Shown here: one piece after another, positions 37,256 through 49,709 of the stretch
Layout: each line of letters opens with the position of its first letter
How positions within the stretch are numbered: position 1 is the first letter of the stretch
Assembly (NCBI GenBank): GCA_949361645.1
Contig: OX442416.1
Location: 2,596,146-2,660,145 of the forward strand
Reading direction: 5' to 3'
Origin: Spongilla lacustris
Lineage: Eukaryota > Porifera > Demospongiae > Spongillida > Spongillidae
DNA: 64,000 bases
Position numbers and translations under genes: made by a program
Notes under the pieces: model-generated
What the model saw: only the letters and a program-made list of their open reading frames with translations
The model's database searches: none
What the model was told of the DNA's origin: nothing

Positions 37256-39296
37256 ATCTCCTCTGTGTTATCTTACATCCCTTGTGTACAGACAGCAACT
37301 TTTTATATTTACAATAAACTGCTGGTATGTGCGACTTATGAATTTCTTAATTCAGCTGTTTTATTAATTTTAAGTTTAATCAGTTCTTAACATAAGGTGG
37401 ATTGCACATTACATTTATCCAGCTCTGTATTCAAAATTGGTAGAAGAACAGCTACATTTTCAGCTGTGTCAACAGACACTATAAACTGCTCATTGAGAAA
37501 CACCTGTAAAATTTTGACATTATGACGTATTGCCCACCGCAACACATCAGGTGTAGTGTTGAGACTGCTTCCAGCAGAGTGCTCAATAATTATATGATAC
37601 TTTTTGTATTTTCTAAACGTTGGGATGCTATGTTAGTGTGGATGTAAAAACACCAAGCCCCTTTCGTATCATGGGTGCTTACAGTTAGTTACGTTCATTA
37701 AATGTAATTCTTAAAATGGTAAAAAAAAATTCTTTTCAAATCATCAGCAACAGTCTTCATTATCCATGCAAGTACACACAGAAGTGTTGAATAAAAATAT
37801 AGAATTTCATAAACATAGTATTAAAATACGAATAATAAGCTCACATTGCATGTTGCTACGACAAATTTTGATTAAATTGGTTTGATTGATAAGTGCACTG
37901 CGCTAAATCAGAATCTCGAGATATGCAAGGCGCTTTTACTACATAAGCAGCAGAGTCTGAAAATAATCTAGCTAAAGAACCCACGGCAACGATAAGGTGC
38001 GTTTTATATAGTAAACCTCTTTAACACTCTCTACCTACGTAAAAAAAAGTGAAAAACATATCTTTGTAACATTAAGGCAAATAAGTATGACGTCCCACTG
38101 TCATAAAAGCTATTAGCTTTCATGGCCAGAAATTGCATGCCTTCATTACTAATTCCTGACGCGTTATGACGTTTTTCCCGTTTCATTACCGTGCACGCGT
38201 CCATTGAAATGTATGGAGGATGACACTCTTTTGATCACTGTCACTCAGGAAAAGATGCCCATGACAAGGAAAAAGAACTTTATGATGAAGAGGATCATAA
38301 GGTATACCTCTGTCGTTAAACAAAAAAATTAGCCCTCTTCCTGACGCTTCCTCATCAGAATTTCAGTGTTTCCATAGACATGTATGGATTTTGATTTTAA
38401 AAATGAGGGTTATTCAAGACATTTATGCTTCCTGACGAAAATCCAAGCTAGATATCAAAAAGGAAAGACTAACTGCTGTTAGTAAAACCTTTAGGGCTGG
38501 AGTGTGACGTATTCTAACGTTCATGACCCTTTTACCCTCGCTTCCCTGATCACTTTTATCATTAAGGTTCATATGTCTTTGTAAATACCAATATTCAATA
38601 ATAAATCGACAAACGCCGCGTGCGTGCCCTCGAAGGTTTTCAAACAAGAAGGCACAAATCACCGACCACGGTATGAATCCTAGCAACGAACGTTCAATAC
38701 TTGATAGCTTGTTACACATGTGCGTCTGATTTCGACTGTTGTGCGTGTGCATGGGTGGCAATATAGATGCGATTGTACTTTTTTTTTTGGTAGTAGGCCT
38801 ACTCGGCTGCTCCAACATTCTTTTTAAGCCCTAGCTGTAAGGCGCGATCATGTTCGGAGTGTTTTAGCTACCTATATGTACATGTACATGGATTCTACGA
38901 CGGCTTGTTTTGGTTGCGTTGGTTTTAAACGATTCGATTCCGGCTTACTCACCTATATTGCTAATTCTACCACAACGAGTTCGTGGATGTAATACCTATA
39001 GCAAAGCCACATTTTTGCACCTGTTCTACCTTCATTAATATTTGTAAAGATGGGCATGTCCTTACGTGCAAACCTGACGCCATATTTTTGTTCTATTTTT
39101 TTGTTGCAACTAATAGTACTTACGTATCTGTATCTGTGCGTGTCTATACATATTTTCATCTCTGCAGAATGAAAACTACCAATACAGCAAAAAAAACCCG
39201 TTCCACAGAGACGAACCTTATAAGGATATATCACGTGAGGAATACATGCGGTAACAACCTACTATACCCACATGGGGAAGGTGGAAAGGGTGACAG
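37256..39296. other. Unassigned stretch
   Basis: The longest frame (38423-38818, minus, 131 codons) has no recognisable motif and gene-like composition is weak. No RNA gene or element boundary is visible. Confidence 0.4.
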
Positions 39297-39520
39297 CCTT
39301 GTGAAGGTGGAGGGAGGTAGTTTTGTGAAGGTGGAGGGAGGTAGTTTTGTGAAGGTGGAGGGAGGTAGTTTTGTGAAGGTGGAGGGAGGTAGTTTTGTGA
39401 AGGTGGAGGGAGGTAGTTTTGTGAAGGTGGAGGGAGGTAGTTTTGTAAAGGTGGAGGGAGGTAGTTTTGTGAAGGTGGAGGGAGGTAGTTTTATGAAGGT
39501 GGAGGGAGGTAGCCTTGTGA
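39297..39520. repeat. 24-bp minisatellite (KVEGGSFV if translated)
   Basis: Nine copies of a 24-bp unit (gtgaaggtggagggaggtag plus tttt). The length divisible by three keeps one frame open, giving a repetitive peptide after an unrelated leader. No homologous protein was recognised, so I treat it as non-coding. Confidence 0.88.
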
Positions 39521-39726
39521 GATAGCCTTGTGGAGGTAGAGGAGAGAGTGCCTTGTGAAGGTGGATGGGAGATATCCTTGTGGAACAGTTGGGAAAAGAT
39601 AATACATCCCTAGAGATGAGGAATTTGATAGCACATCCCAGAGGCAGCCACTGGGATATGAATCAAATTAAGTTTAAAGGTTTCTGATGTAGGGTACAGT
39701 TAGAAGGAGATAGATCTACGTGTTAC

Positions 39727-40161
39727 ATGCATGTAGATGTAGGACCAAAGAATAATTGTTTAAAGTGGCTACAATTGTCACATCCTGTGGTGTCCACCTT
39801 TATTAGTTTGGTTAGAAAAACTCCTTGGTTTGGTTGTACACATAGGACAGTCACCAGCAGATGTCTGCCAGGAGAGGAGGCTTACCTACATGACCACCTG
39901 GTATGGACCAGGGACTGGACACAAAGTTTTGCATCTCATGGACTGTGCCAGCCACCCTTCCAACATGCACCTGGTGAAAACACTTCAGCAACAACTCAAA
40001 TGGAAGGCTTTATGTGGTCTAGCTATATGTACATGGCTCTGCAGATGTATGTAATAGGTAATGTAACAGTTGTGGTGTGGCATTTATATTTATTTGGTTA
40101 TGTATTGGTTGTGTATGTGTGTGATAAATGTGGAAAGTTCAGAAGGTTTTACATGTACTAA
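39727..40161 (+). other. Open region of uncertain coding status
   Basis: One plus frame (39830-40054) contains PADVCQERRLTYMTTWYGPG and HLMDCASHPSNMHLVKTLQQ, which reads like real protein and not random sequence. It overlaps a second frame open over 39727-40161. It could be an exon of an unrecognised gene or a transposon remnant. No splice partners were found. Confidence 0.25.
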
Positions 40162-40504
40162 CAGAATGTAGCTGACTCAAAACTATTGTGGTCACCTATT
40201 TAATTAGGGTGGTGGCATGTGGTCATTAGTTATGGCTGTTATGTAAACGTTTCACATGCATGGCCCCTCAGCTAGGACTAGTACATACTTGTAGTTTCTA
40301 TCCAGCATCCTTGCCATTGTGTGTGAGTCATGATCACCAGCCTTCATGCCATTGGCCATCGATCTGTTCACTGATGACAGATCAGAGCTGCATCATGGCA
40401 TCCTTTTTTGTGCCATTGCTTTAGTATTTGTAGGAGTAAATTAGATAGACAGGTGCATGTATGTGATCTTTTCTTCAACTGCATGCCCATGCAAGTCCTG
40501 TGTC

Positions 40505-40703
40505 AAGTGTGTGTATGTGTGTGTATGTGTGTGTGTATGTGTGTGTATGTGTGTGTATATGTGTGTGTGTGTATGTGTGTGTGTATTTGCATGTACATTT
40601 GTGTGTATGTGTGTGTGTGCGTGTATTTGCATGTACATGTGTGTGTGTATTTGCATGTACATGTGTGTGTATGTATGTGTGTGCATGTGTATTTGCATGT
40701 ACA

Positions 40704-40754
<51 letters not shown>

Positions 40755-40755
40755 T
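40505..40755. repeat. (GT)n/(GTAT)n microsatellite
   Basis: Interrupted alternating purine-pyrimidine tract with tgcatgtacat inserts. It is stop-free in several frames by composition only. 40756-41970 shows no gene; near 40970 there is an isolated gggtctgggaacgagact, a single terminus of the TAGTCTCG family. Confidence 0.92.
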
Positions 40756-42019
40756 TGCGTGCATGGTGCATGGTATTTGCATTTGGGTGTGGGTGCATGT
40801 GCATTTCCTTCCAGCCGCTCAATCATAAAAAAGTAGAACACACGGCATAACAAACACACACATCTCAGGCCAACTGCCGAATACGTTTACGGCTGTTCAT
40901 CCTTCTTGTATACCCTAGCCAAAATTCCGGCGGAGCTGGATAGAAATGTCTTTACCTCGTAGCAGATATTGGGTCTGGGAACGAGACTGCTATGGAGTGA
41001 GCGCGAGCGACCTTGCCTGCCAATTGAATATACAGTCATTAATCGACGATATACAGTATAATAGGGCCAGGACACAGTGGAGAGTTCAGCTGTGAATATC
41101 CGCCGCCATGCATATGTTAATTCTTTAGCTAGTGGAAGGCAATATCCTTAACACACCTCCACGAGAACTTCTAGTATGTTATCAAAAACAAGCCAGTCAT
41201 CGTGGTCTACGTCAGAGCGATGCACATGCAGTTAGATATATATACAATACATATAATTTATGGGACGGAATCGCCCATGCATCTTAACGAGCGAGTCTCG
41301 TAGTATTATATAGTAGCTACTCCGCGTAATGGGGGTTTCAAGCCTATCCAGTTGAAGTTAGATGTTGTACGTCTTGCTAGCGAGACTAGCGTATACCAAG
41401 AATTAGATTGATAGATATAGGCCTAGGCTTGATCCGCCAAAAGGCTACGCCCAACTACTATACAATGGATCAAAATGGTTAAATAACAGATCACGTGACC
41501 TCTAGAATGCATCCAATGGCTGGGGCACGAGTACAACTAAATGTTTTGAGTTGCGCATGCGTATGCTTACATTACTAAAATCGACGATAGCTGTAGTTTG
41601 GAAGGATTTTATGTAACAGTGATGCCTATTCCTAACTTCCCTGCCATGCAGACATACAATGCATTTATTAAAAGACAATAACAATAATATATTTTAATAA
41701 ATTAATTAGCAGTTTTAATAACGTGATAAATCTCTAAAGTACCTAGTGAGTTTAATGGTGCAATGAGATTTTTTTATCACAATCACGATAATCGCGTACC
41801 TTAAACCATATGAAGCCGTTCGTGGACAACACCCTGATTGCCCTCATACTTAAATGAGTAATGCAACTAGGTGTCCTTAATGCCTTCATATGTATTTCAT
41901 GGAACCCATTCAATGCGCTACAAAATTCTATAACCAGCAAACCATACCCTTTTTTGACACGTCCACAACTTACTACTGCGAATCATTTCACCGTATACAA
42001 CGAATAGCTAATGCATGGG

Positions 42020-42362
42020 CGTACGCAGGGGGGGGGGGGTCGATGGGTTCGAACGCCCCCCCCCTTCCCCTTCCCAAAATGAGGTCACCACTTTTTAAAT
42101 GAGGTCACCAGTTTTAACTATTTGTTGACTACTCCACTTGAATTTACTTTGCGTGGGCAGCATCCCCCCCCCGCTCGTTGAATCGGCCGACGGCGGACAG
42201 CACCCCCCCCCCCCCCCCCCCCCCCCCGCTCGTTGAATCGGCCGAAGGCGGACAGCACCCCCCCCCGCTCGTTGTATCGGCCGAATCGCGTAACCCGCGT
42301 GACGTAAGGTCACCTTGTATAAAATTTCGACCCCCCCTGTCCCGAAGGCTGCGTACGCCCAT
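42020..42362. repeat. Poly-C tandem block
   Basis: Three copies of gctcgttgaatcggccga with following cggcggacagca, separated by C runs of 8-25 (42150-42290). The block is bounded by cgtacgcag at about 42020 and its inverse ctgcgtacgccca at about 42348, so it is probably an inverted-ended element. A related end (cccttcccgaagccgg...gtacgc) occurs near 53995. Confidence 0.7.
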
Positions 42363-42639
42363 GTAATGCTAAAAGAAGCCATGGGCTACCTTTATAGAAT
42401 ATAGCAAGCACAACAGAACTCGAAACCAGCACAAACAATCGATCGCCACAAATCAATCCTCTCCGGCAGTCAAAAATTACGGCACAATTTTTGGGAGACA
42501 ATTTTTTACGGTAGTTACGTGATTTATCCAAGTACCTATCTAGGCCGCTAGGGTATAATAAACATGTATTTTTAAAAATGAATACGAGCGCTAGCACGGG
42601 TATGCAAGCCGCGGAAGAAGCTAACGCAAGTACGCGAAT

Positions 42640-42775
42640 TGCGTTTGTGTCCGGCGAAGTAGTACAGCGACAAGCTGGCCGGTGCAAGCACTGGGGCCGG
42701 GTCGTCAAAAGGAGGATCGAGAAAGACGTGGCAGGTCGCGGCGTACGCCGTGGGTGGCGATGATCCATTGCGGGT
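42640..42775 (-). pseudogene. Diverged copy of exon 1 of the 6-10 kb gene
   Basis: The minus strand reads MDHRHPRRTPRPATSF, homologous at DNA level to the exon beginning MAMDHHHPACAASPSD at 10140. Shared words include gctggccggtgcaagcactg, gggtggcgatgatccattg and cgtacgccg. The frame has shifted. Together with the 10.64/44.33 kb repeat pair, it marks a duplicated segment. Confidence 0.75.
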
Positions 42776-43085
42776 GTATAGCTAAAACCAGGAGCAGGAG
42801 CAAGAGTTCTTACCTAATATCTTATATGAGCAGGCGCAATGCAGGAGTGCTTGGGTGTGGACTCATATGATTAAGCTCGTGCGGTTTGCATGTGTGCACT
42901 CTGCATGACTTGTGTGTGCTTTTAAAATGACGCTATCATGCCATGTGCAGTATCATTTCTGGTGTGCTTACAGGTTTACACATAGCCGTATATCCCTAGA
43001 GTTACTTGAGCTGTTTAAAATGCTTAAAAAATATACTTGTTTGTAGGACGAGGTCTTATACGGTTGCTCTATACATTATAGCTTA

Positions 43086-44085
43086 CAGTGCCGGCTCGGA
43101 ACTGTAGAAAGTAACACCTCGGAACTGTAGACTTTTACAGCGATTCATTGTTTATTTAGGCGTCCCATAATTCGATAACGTGGTCAGAGTGGCAATTGAT
43201 TATGCTTACCTAAGTCAACAGTCCAGCCCAGCTTTTACATAATATTATGTAATTTTTCCAGCAGTCACGCGCACTTCCCTATGTGCTTGTGCGCAGTCAG
43301 GCTGATGCTTTGAGTTTACAACACGAATACTTGCGCGCACACGCACAAATATAGTTAAGATAAATACACGTGTGCTATGTAGCATACCTAGCTAAAGTTC
43401 GAACTTCGATGCTGCATACTACACTGACCAACAAGTGTCATACACACAAAGTTAACAGTACAGCTTACCTAGCGCCTCGACGTAAGCAGACCGAACGCTA
43501 AGTGCTCCTTAATTAGGCGGTTCATGTAAAGCGTCGGAAGCAGCTGTAAGCCACTTACAGAAAGATTTGCTAAACCATTTACGGAGGTACACGAACCATG
43601 TATTGCTAACGCACAGTTCTGCTTACAGTGTAACATTTTCAAGCGTGGCTACTTTTGGTACTGTACGTATAGTGACCATGTATGATTCGTATTATTACCA
43701 GTATATAGTAGCCACGCTTGAAGATCAGATGTTACGCTATAAGCAGTACTATGCAGCTTTTACACCTTCAATCCTTCGAACTTTAGCTAGGTATGCTACA
43801 TAGCACACGTGTATTTATCTTTGTGCGTGTGCGCGCAAGTATGCGTGTTGTAAACTCAGAAGCATCAGCCTGACTACGCACAAGCACATAAGGGAAGTGC
43901 GCGTGACTGCTGGAAAAGTTACATAATATTATGTAAAAGCTGGGCTGGACTGTTGACTTAGGTAAGCATAATCAATTGCCACTCTGACCACGTTATCGAA
44001 TTATGGGACGCCTAAATAAACAATGAATCGCTGTAAAAGTCTACAGTTCCGAGGTGTTACTTTCTACAGTTCCGAGCCGGCACTG
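43086..44085. mobile_element. 1000-bp Tc1/mariner-type foldback
   Basis: Starts cagtgccggctcggaactgt and ends with its inverse ccgagccggcactg, flanked by TA on both sides. Arms are about 310-320 bp (43086-43405, 43775-44085) with more than 90 percent match by eye. Inner segments also pair (aagcgtggctac / gtagccacgctt). CAGTG ends with TA duplication are typical of Tc1/mariner elements. No transposase frame was seen, so it is non-autonomous. Confidence 0.9.
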
Positions 44086-44334
44086 TATCAGTAATGTATT
44101 ATTTATTGGTTGCTATATACGCTACTGATAAGACTAAGTATATGCGTACCCATTGCTATATTGTGACTCTACAAGCATAGAAATAAAACACACAACTAAA
44201 CTAATAAAGTTACTGACTAGATGAACCAAATAAAGACATCATCAGGAATGACCTTCTAAAATAGAATAAGAAGCAGCAAATTTAAGTGAGATGTGGTAAA
44301 TATGGCTAGTAGTGCACCTGACCAGAGTGATATA

Positions 44335-44680
44335 TAGGCTGTTTCAGCATTTGTGATTTTTTGAGTGTTGGTTTAAACAGCCAGCAGCCACAAAGCCTGC
44401 CTTGCCTCTGTATCCCAAGAACAACAAGACTCCAGAATGCATTGCCATCCTAACTCTGCACACTTAATTCACATCATTCTTCACATGTTTGCGTCCCTCT
44501 GCTGCCTTTGCTGCTGCCCCAGGTGACATGCTTCCACAATGCATGTGTGAAGGATTAAGCTACATGTAGGGGGATGTTATTGAGACATCAAAATCATGCA
44601 GCTTTTCGGCCTCTACCTGTTGCAGTTAGCCATTAAAACATCTGCCGGACGAGGCTTCAAGATTAGCCGACAAACCTGCA
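44335..44680. repeat. Dispersed repeat, copy B
   Basis: Counterpart of 10641-10990 (see copy A), with a 70-bp insertion-like difference before gttgcagttagccat. Same orientation as copy A. Confidence 0.78.
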
Positions 44681-46951
44681 CGATGAAAGATATTATAAAG
44701 CACATTTCTAGTGCATTGTGCCATCTCCATGGACCACATTGACAGGGTGTCCTAAAGTACTACTGGGTCAGTAAGGGCATATCAAATGGGTTCATCCTGA
44801 CTAGATTTAGATGATGGGCTAATGCCAAGCCACCATTGAACTGCAATTTGAAATTCATAGGGAAGGAGATGTAAGCTATGACTGATCGATGGAATAACAA
44901 AAATATGAGCAGCAGCGTGTTGGAATGTGATTGATAATAGCCTACCCCATAGCCTAGCTAGCCCCAGCTATCTGCTATTCTATAGCTGAACTGCACTACT
45001 TCCATCATATCAGATGTGATAATATTATTATTACACATGCATGACATGCAAAGCTCTATGGTGGAGGAGCTATATTCTATAGAGACGGCCACATGCATGC
45101 AGCTGTTGTATTAGCACAGACAAGGTTGCTTCCATTGCTCAGTGGTCTCCCTAGGTACCTAATCTTATTATGCAGGAGACCACATTACCACCATACTCGA
45201 AGGTAACTGCATGGTGGCCAAGCTGATCAAGTGCGCTACCTGGGCACAAAGAAAATTGAGAGCCATCCTAAGTGTCAGGGCCAAACCACCATTGGATGGC
45301 AGGGGGACCCCATTGAAGCCCCAAGCTCTGAGAGGGCATGACAGAAAGCTAGGAAACTGACAAATGTCTACCTTAATTGTCTGCCACAGAAGATGAGTTT
45401 TGCAGTAAGTTGAAGACATGGCCATCTAACTTACTAGAAAGGGATTTCTGAGAGGCTGGTGGAATGAGAAGGGACACAACGTTGACTGAATGTGCACATG
45501 AGACCATACAAAACTGCCTTAGACATTAATTAAGTATAATAATAAAACAACAGCACACCAACACAAAATAATATGAACGCATGCAAATTTAACTTATGTA
45601 GGCATTTAATTACAATAATACCTATACTTATAGCCTACCTAAATAATATATAAGCCTGCATCTGAGATGGCCCTTGAAAGAAGAGCTGACAAGTGCATGT
45701 CATGCGCATTATTTGATTATAGAGGGCTGTGATGGCTGCAGGCGCTTTGGGCAATTTTGACGTGCAGAGCACACACGATATTGTTCGATTATAAGATCGC
45801 GTGAGTGTAAGGTCTTGAATAGGAGGACCTATGAAAGTTCAGCCGGTCTAGAGTGGTCCTTCTATTAAGGTCTTAAAATGTATCTTTCGAAAAGTTTATT
45901 CGCAGTACCAGGAAATTAAATAAGCAGACAACATGTACAATGCCGTCTGGAGTTTTGGATAGGATATACAGCATGTTACCATGCTTGCATGCACGGCGTT
46001 GTCATTGTGTGATAATGATTTTAATACCACAGCCTATGGCACGTGATGGCATGGTCTCGTTGAGGCGGCCCACGCATGCTTCTCTCACCTAAACATGCAT
46101 ACTTTCTTCATGCGCATCAGCCTACACATGTATATACAAGCTTCTACTTGTACCATTCAGCTATTTTCCTACTGTACGTCCAAAAATGGATAAATAAATT
46201 AGTCTCATGACGGTCATGCTGTAATAATACTGATGTAATTATGTATACCTGGCCCGCTCTTGTTTTGCTAGCACTGAAGGACACATATACTGTATATGCG
46301 GACGGCGTAGGTTTTTTTTTGTTGTTTTGTTTTTTGTTTTGTTTTCTGGCCAGACCAATGTGCACTTTTATCGACCAAAGACGGGCAAAGTGTAATCCCG
46401 CACTGTTATGCTAGGGCACGAATTGTATGTTCGTCAGAAAAAGTATCCGGGTCAGTTTTAGCAGAGGCGGACCATTTCTCCACTTCAGTCTAAAAAATTG
46501 TGTAGGCTAGGATTACACCTGCCGTCCCCCAGCTAGAAATTGGGATGTTTTATAATTACCCCTATGGACGTTTGGGACGGAGCTTTGCAACTGTAGTAAT
46601 GATTGCAATTGAAAGCGCGAGTGCAGCTTAATCACTTCAATCTTCAATCTGCAATAATTTTGCCACCATTATCAGTTGCGGGCTGATGGATGAGTCTGGA
46701 CCTGTCTGGTGCACATCAATCATACGATCCAGGGCGTGTACAGCTAGGCATTTGAATATCTTACCCACCGCACGTGTGTCATTATTAAATCCAATTAAAG
46801 GAGCAAATAAATTAATCATGAGTATAAATCATACTTCATGTAAATTTATGTTATGTAACTATTTGTAATATGGATATACATGTACAATATACAACCCTGC
46901 TTAAGTAAACAAAAATCGTCCAGTTTTGTTAAGTTTGTTTGTTTCAGTGAA
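44681..46951. other. Upstream region of POT copy 2
   Basis: No gene was recognised; a minus frame at 45168-45425 has no motif. 46740-46860 aligns with 30760-30818 plus 33932-33975 upstream of POT copy 1, showing that the paralogue lacks the 3.1-kb Ginger-like insertion. The coding start is preceded by gtttgtttcag|tgaa, a probable 5'-UTR acceptor. Confidence 0.6.
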
Positions 46952-48679
46952 ATGGATGCAACTGCCCCTTCGGGACGTGATGATAGCGACACAATAAGAT
47001 TTGTCAGTTCAGCAGAGAGATTGAAGTGGAGAACAAGAATTAAGTATCGACCGAGGGTATTTAAATCCAAATCTGCCGGGATCGTGTTGTTGTGGAGCTT
47101 CGTGCTTCAAACTGTAGTATACGGCTACACTTACTACGCTGTACCTTTCGACCCAGCTCAGAGAAATGGATCTTCCGCATCCATTGAAGAGAAGATTGTT
47201 ACGAGTAGCATTGACATGCCTTACATCGCCTCGGCCGCCGCCTCCATCTTTTACCCGGTGGCGGGAATTGTCGCCGACGTGTACCTAGGTCGCTACAAAG
47301 TGATAATTTATAGTGTCCTCTTAACTTTAATTTTGGGGGTCGTGGCAATATTTTTCCTTCCAATCACAATTCTAAGCGCCAATGAGGAATGGGAACCGTA
47401 CTTCGTGGTGACTGTGTGCATCATCTTGGTGGTAAGCGAGTCGCCATTTTTAGCCAACGCCGTCCAGTTCGGCACCGACCAGTTGTTGGACTCTCCATCT
47501 GAAGAGCTGAGTTCTTTTGCCCACTGGTACGTGTGGATACACCTTCTAGCCCAGGCGCTACCCCTCCTGTTCGTAGCCAACAACCAGACCGTATTCACTG
47601 GTGTCTACAGCGTCATCTTTTTGATTGTAGGTGGACTGAGTCTCTCGTTCGTCTTTATAAAGGAAACTTCGGACTGGTTTGTTAAGATCCGGCCAGACCA
47701 GGTCAGTCCTTACACGACCTTCTTCCGGGTGCTAAACTTTGCCAGGAAGCACAAGGTGCCCGTTCGACGTAGCGCCTTCACGTACTGGGAGGACGAATTG
47801 CCTCCAAGGATGGACTTCGGCAAGGAAAAATATGGAGGACCGTTTAGCAGCGAAGAGGTAGAAGACGCTAAGACCGTTTTGCGGATCTTGGGGGTGCTGA
47901 TGGCTCTGGCACCACTATTCATTGCCGAGTTATCCGTCCTGCCGCAAAAGCTGTTACTCCAACACCTCGGATTTGAATTCCTCAAATCTGGACAGTCGTA
48001 CTCGCTGCGTTACTTCGTAACTGTCCTCTTCGCGCTCGCTCCGAACACGTTCGGAATCTTGTTCATTCCTTTGCATGAGCTGGTTTTCGTCCCACTCTTC
48101 CAAAAACGCCTCCCGAGTATGCTCAATAACTTGTGGCTCGGCGCCTTCGCTTTCACTGCCAGCTTCGTGTCCAGCCTTCTCATCGACGCTGTGGGTCACT
48201 ACAGCGATGGGCAATGGACATGTGCGTTCACTTCGAGCGGCAAGGCGCTTCACATCGACCCACTGGTGCTGTCCATACCTGCACTCTTCAGCGGACTTGG
48301 GAACATGGTCGTAACCATATCGACGCTGGAATTTATCCTCGCGCAAGCGCCACACCGTTTAAAAGGAATGCTAATCGGACTGTTATACTGCATCCGGGGA
48401 GTATTCGACAGTTACGCCTTCTTCCTAGTGATCCCGTTTGCCAAGTACTTTCCCGATTCGGGAATAAGCTGCTGTTTTGGATACTACATGATGAATTCTA
48501 TGCTGGCATTTTTTACTATGGGGGCTCTGAGCCTTGCAATCATCAGGTACAAGTCGAGGAAAAGAGAAGATGTTGTCAACGAGTACCAGTTTGTAGAAGC
48601 TTACTACTCACGTCAACCTAGAGCTATGCAATCCATTTTAGCTATCAACACCTTACCGGCAGACGCTAGGGGGCTATAA
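46952..48679 (+). CDS. POT/SLC15-family proton-coupled transporter, copy 2
   Basis: 575 aa, single coding exon, starting MDATAPSGRDDSDTIRF. It has the same POT landmarks as copy 1 (AGIVADVYLGRYKVI; NAVQFGTDQL; SSFAHWYVW), and most differences are conservative. The C-terminus is longer (QPRAMQSILAINTLPADARG) because small indels after QPRA shift the frame relative to copy 1. Predicted integral membrane symporter using the proton gradient; substrate unknown. The two genes lie about 11 kb apart in the same orientation, so they are a local duplication. No stops or frameshifts. Confidence 0.94.
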   Translation: MDATAPSGRDDSDTIRFVSSAERLKWRTRIKYRPRVFKSKSAGIVLLWSFVLQTVVYGYTYYAVPFDPAQRNGSSASIEEKIVTSSIDMPYIASAAASIFYPVAGIVADVYLGRYKVIIYSVLLTLILGVVAIFFLPITILSANEEWEPYFVVTVCIILVVSESPFLANAVQFGTDQLLDSPSEELSSFAHWYVWIHLLAQALPLLFVANNQTVFTGVYSVIFLIVGGLSLSFVFIKETSDWFVKIRPDQVSPYTTFFRVLNFARKHKVPVRRSAFTYWEDELPPRMDFGKEKYGGPFSSEEVEDAKTVLRILGVLMALAPLFIAELSVLPQKLLLQHLGFEFLKSGQSYSLRYFVTVLFALAPNTFGILFIPLHELVFVPLFQKRLPSMLNNLWLGAFAFTASFVSSLLIDAVGHYSDGQWTCAFTSSGKALHIDPLVLSIPALFSGLGNMVVTISTLEFILAQAPHRLKGMLIGLLYCIRGVFDSYAFFLVIPFAKYFPDSGISCCFGYYMMNSMLAFFTMGALSLAIIRYKSRKREDVVNEYQFVEAYYSRQPRAMQSILAINTLPADARGL

Positions 48680-49305
48680 CAATCGCACGGATTTGATAAC
48701 ATCTTGAAACAATTCATACGTGCGTCCGTGGAAATTGTTATTTTTTGTCAGCGCAGAGCTGCAAACATAATGTCAATGCATACACTAAGGCTCGCTTCTG
48801 TTATGGGTTCTGAGGGTGGAAGACTTTTTTTCTGTAACTTTTTTTTTTACATTTGTTGATTCAGTTGCAATGTTGTCTCATATCTATATTCTATAATAAT
48901 GTGTCTTATAAAAGATGACGCAAGATATTTCAAATTTCATCTGTAATACCTTTTAAATAATCCATGACGTCTGTCGACGATCCCGCTTACTTGCACATGT
49001 AACATTGAGGTATAGAATTATTTTTGACTTTTGATATACATGTAAATAGCAAAATAACGAAAGTCTACAGCGTGCCAAAGCTTTGCGCGAGGGTGTGGCA
49101 CCGCGATGCTACTGCGGTACGCCCACGCATAGGTTATTAATCTATGGGTCCTCGGATTGAAAAGTCAGATAGTTTATAAATAAATCATACAACCCATGCT
49201 GATAGGGACTTCTGCGTGCTAAAATAAAAGTATGGATCAAACATTCAGAAATCATGTGTGCTGTCACGGAGGAATCTGCAAGTCCTCGAAGTAAAGTGTC
49301 AACCC
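48680..49305. other. 3' flank of POT copy 2
   Basis: AT-rich, no gene recognised. Near 49075 ccaaagctttgcgcgagggt recalls the inner terminus of the 25975 element. Confidence 0.4.
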
Positions 49306-49309
49306 GGAC

Positions 49310-49535
49310 CATTTATTCCAAAGTAAGTTGTCCTACTCCGGAGCAACCTGCATGTCCTCCTAGCTAAGGACAAGTTCAAGTTACTCCAGAGTAAGCTGTC
49401 CCCATCTGGAGTAAACTGTTCCTACCCCAACTCCCTTCCTGAACAATTTACTCTGGAGTAAGATGTCCTAGAACAACTTACTCCGGAATAATTGGTCCTA
49501 GAATTATTTACTCCAGAATTATATGTCCTATAAGA
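49310..49535. repeat. Array of degenerate TTACTCCGGAGTAA motifs
   Basis: About eight variants of the self-complementary word ttactcc(g/a)gagtaa, each followed by an (g/c)ttgtcct-like word, spaced roughly 20-35 bp. A similar tactccggagta occurs near 15158 in the insertion inside the arrestin copy. Confidence 0.7.
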
Positions 49536-49709
49536 CAATTTGCTTTTCGCTGGATTGATACATGTGCCTTGAGTTCACTATGAATTGCCATAAATAGAGT
49601 TTTTGATCACAAATTAATATACCAAGGACAGGAAAAAGAGCAAGAAGAATTTTCTAAATTGAATTATAATGTTCTTGAGGTGCAATATCAGTTATGAGAA
49701 AGTACAAAA

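Noticed and set aside
38423..38818. 131-codon minus frame
   Set aside because: No motif, no splice context and a composition like surrounding intergenic DNA.
38983..39525. 180-codon frame with nine KVEGGSFV repeats
   Set aside because: A 24-bp minisatellite with no conserved neighbours or splice context; non-coding is the simpler reading.
45168..45425. 85-codon minus frame
   Set aside because: No recognisable domain or conservation within the window; cannot be supported as a gene.
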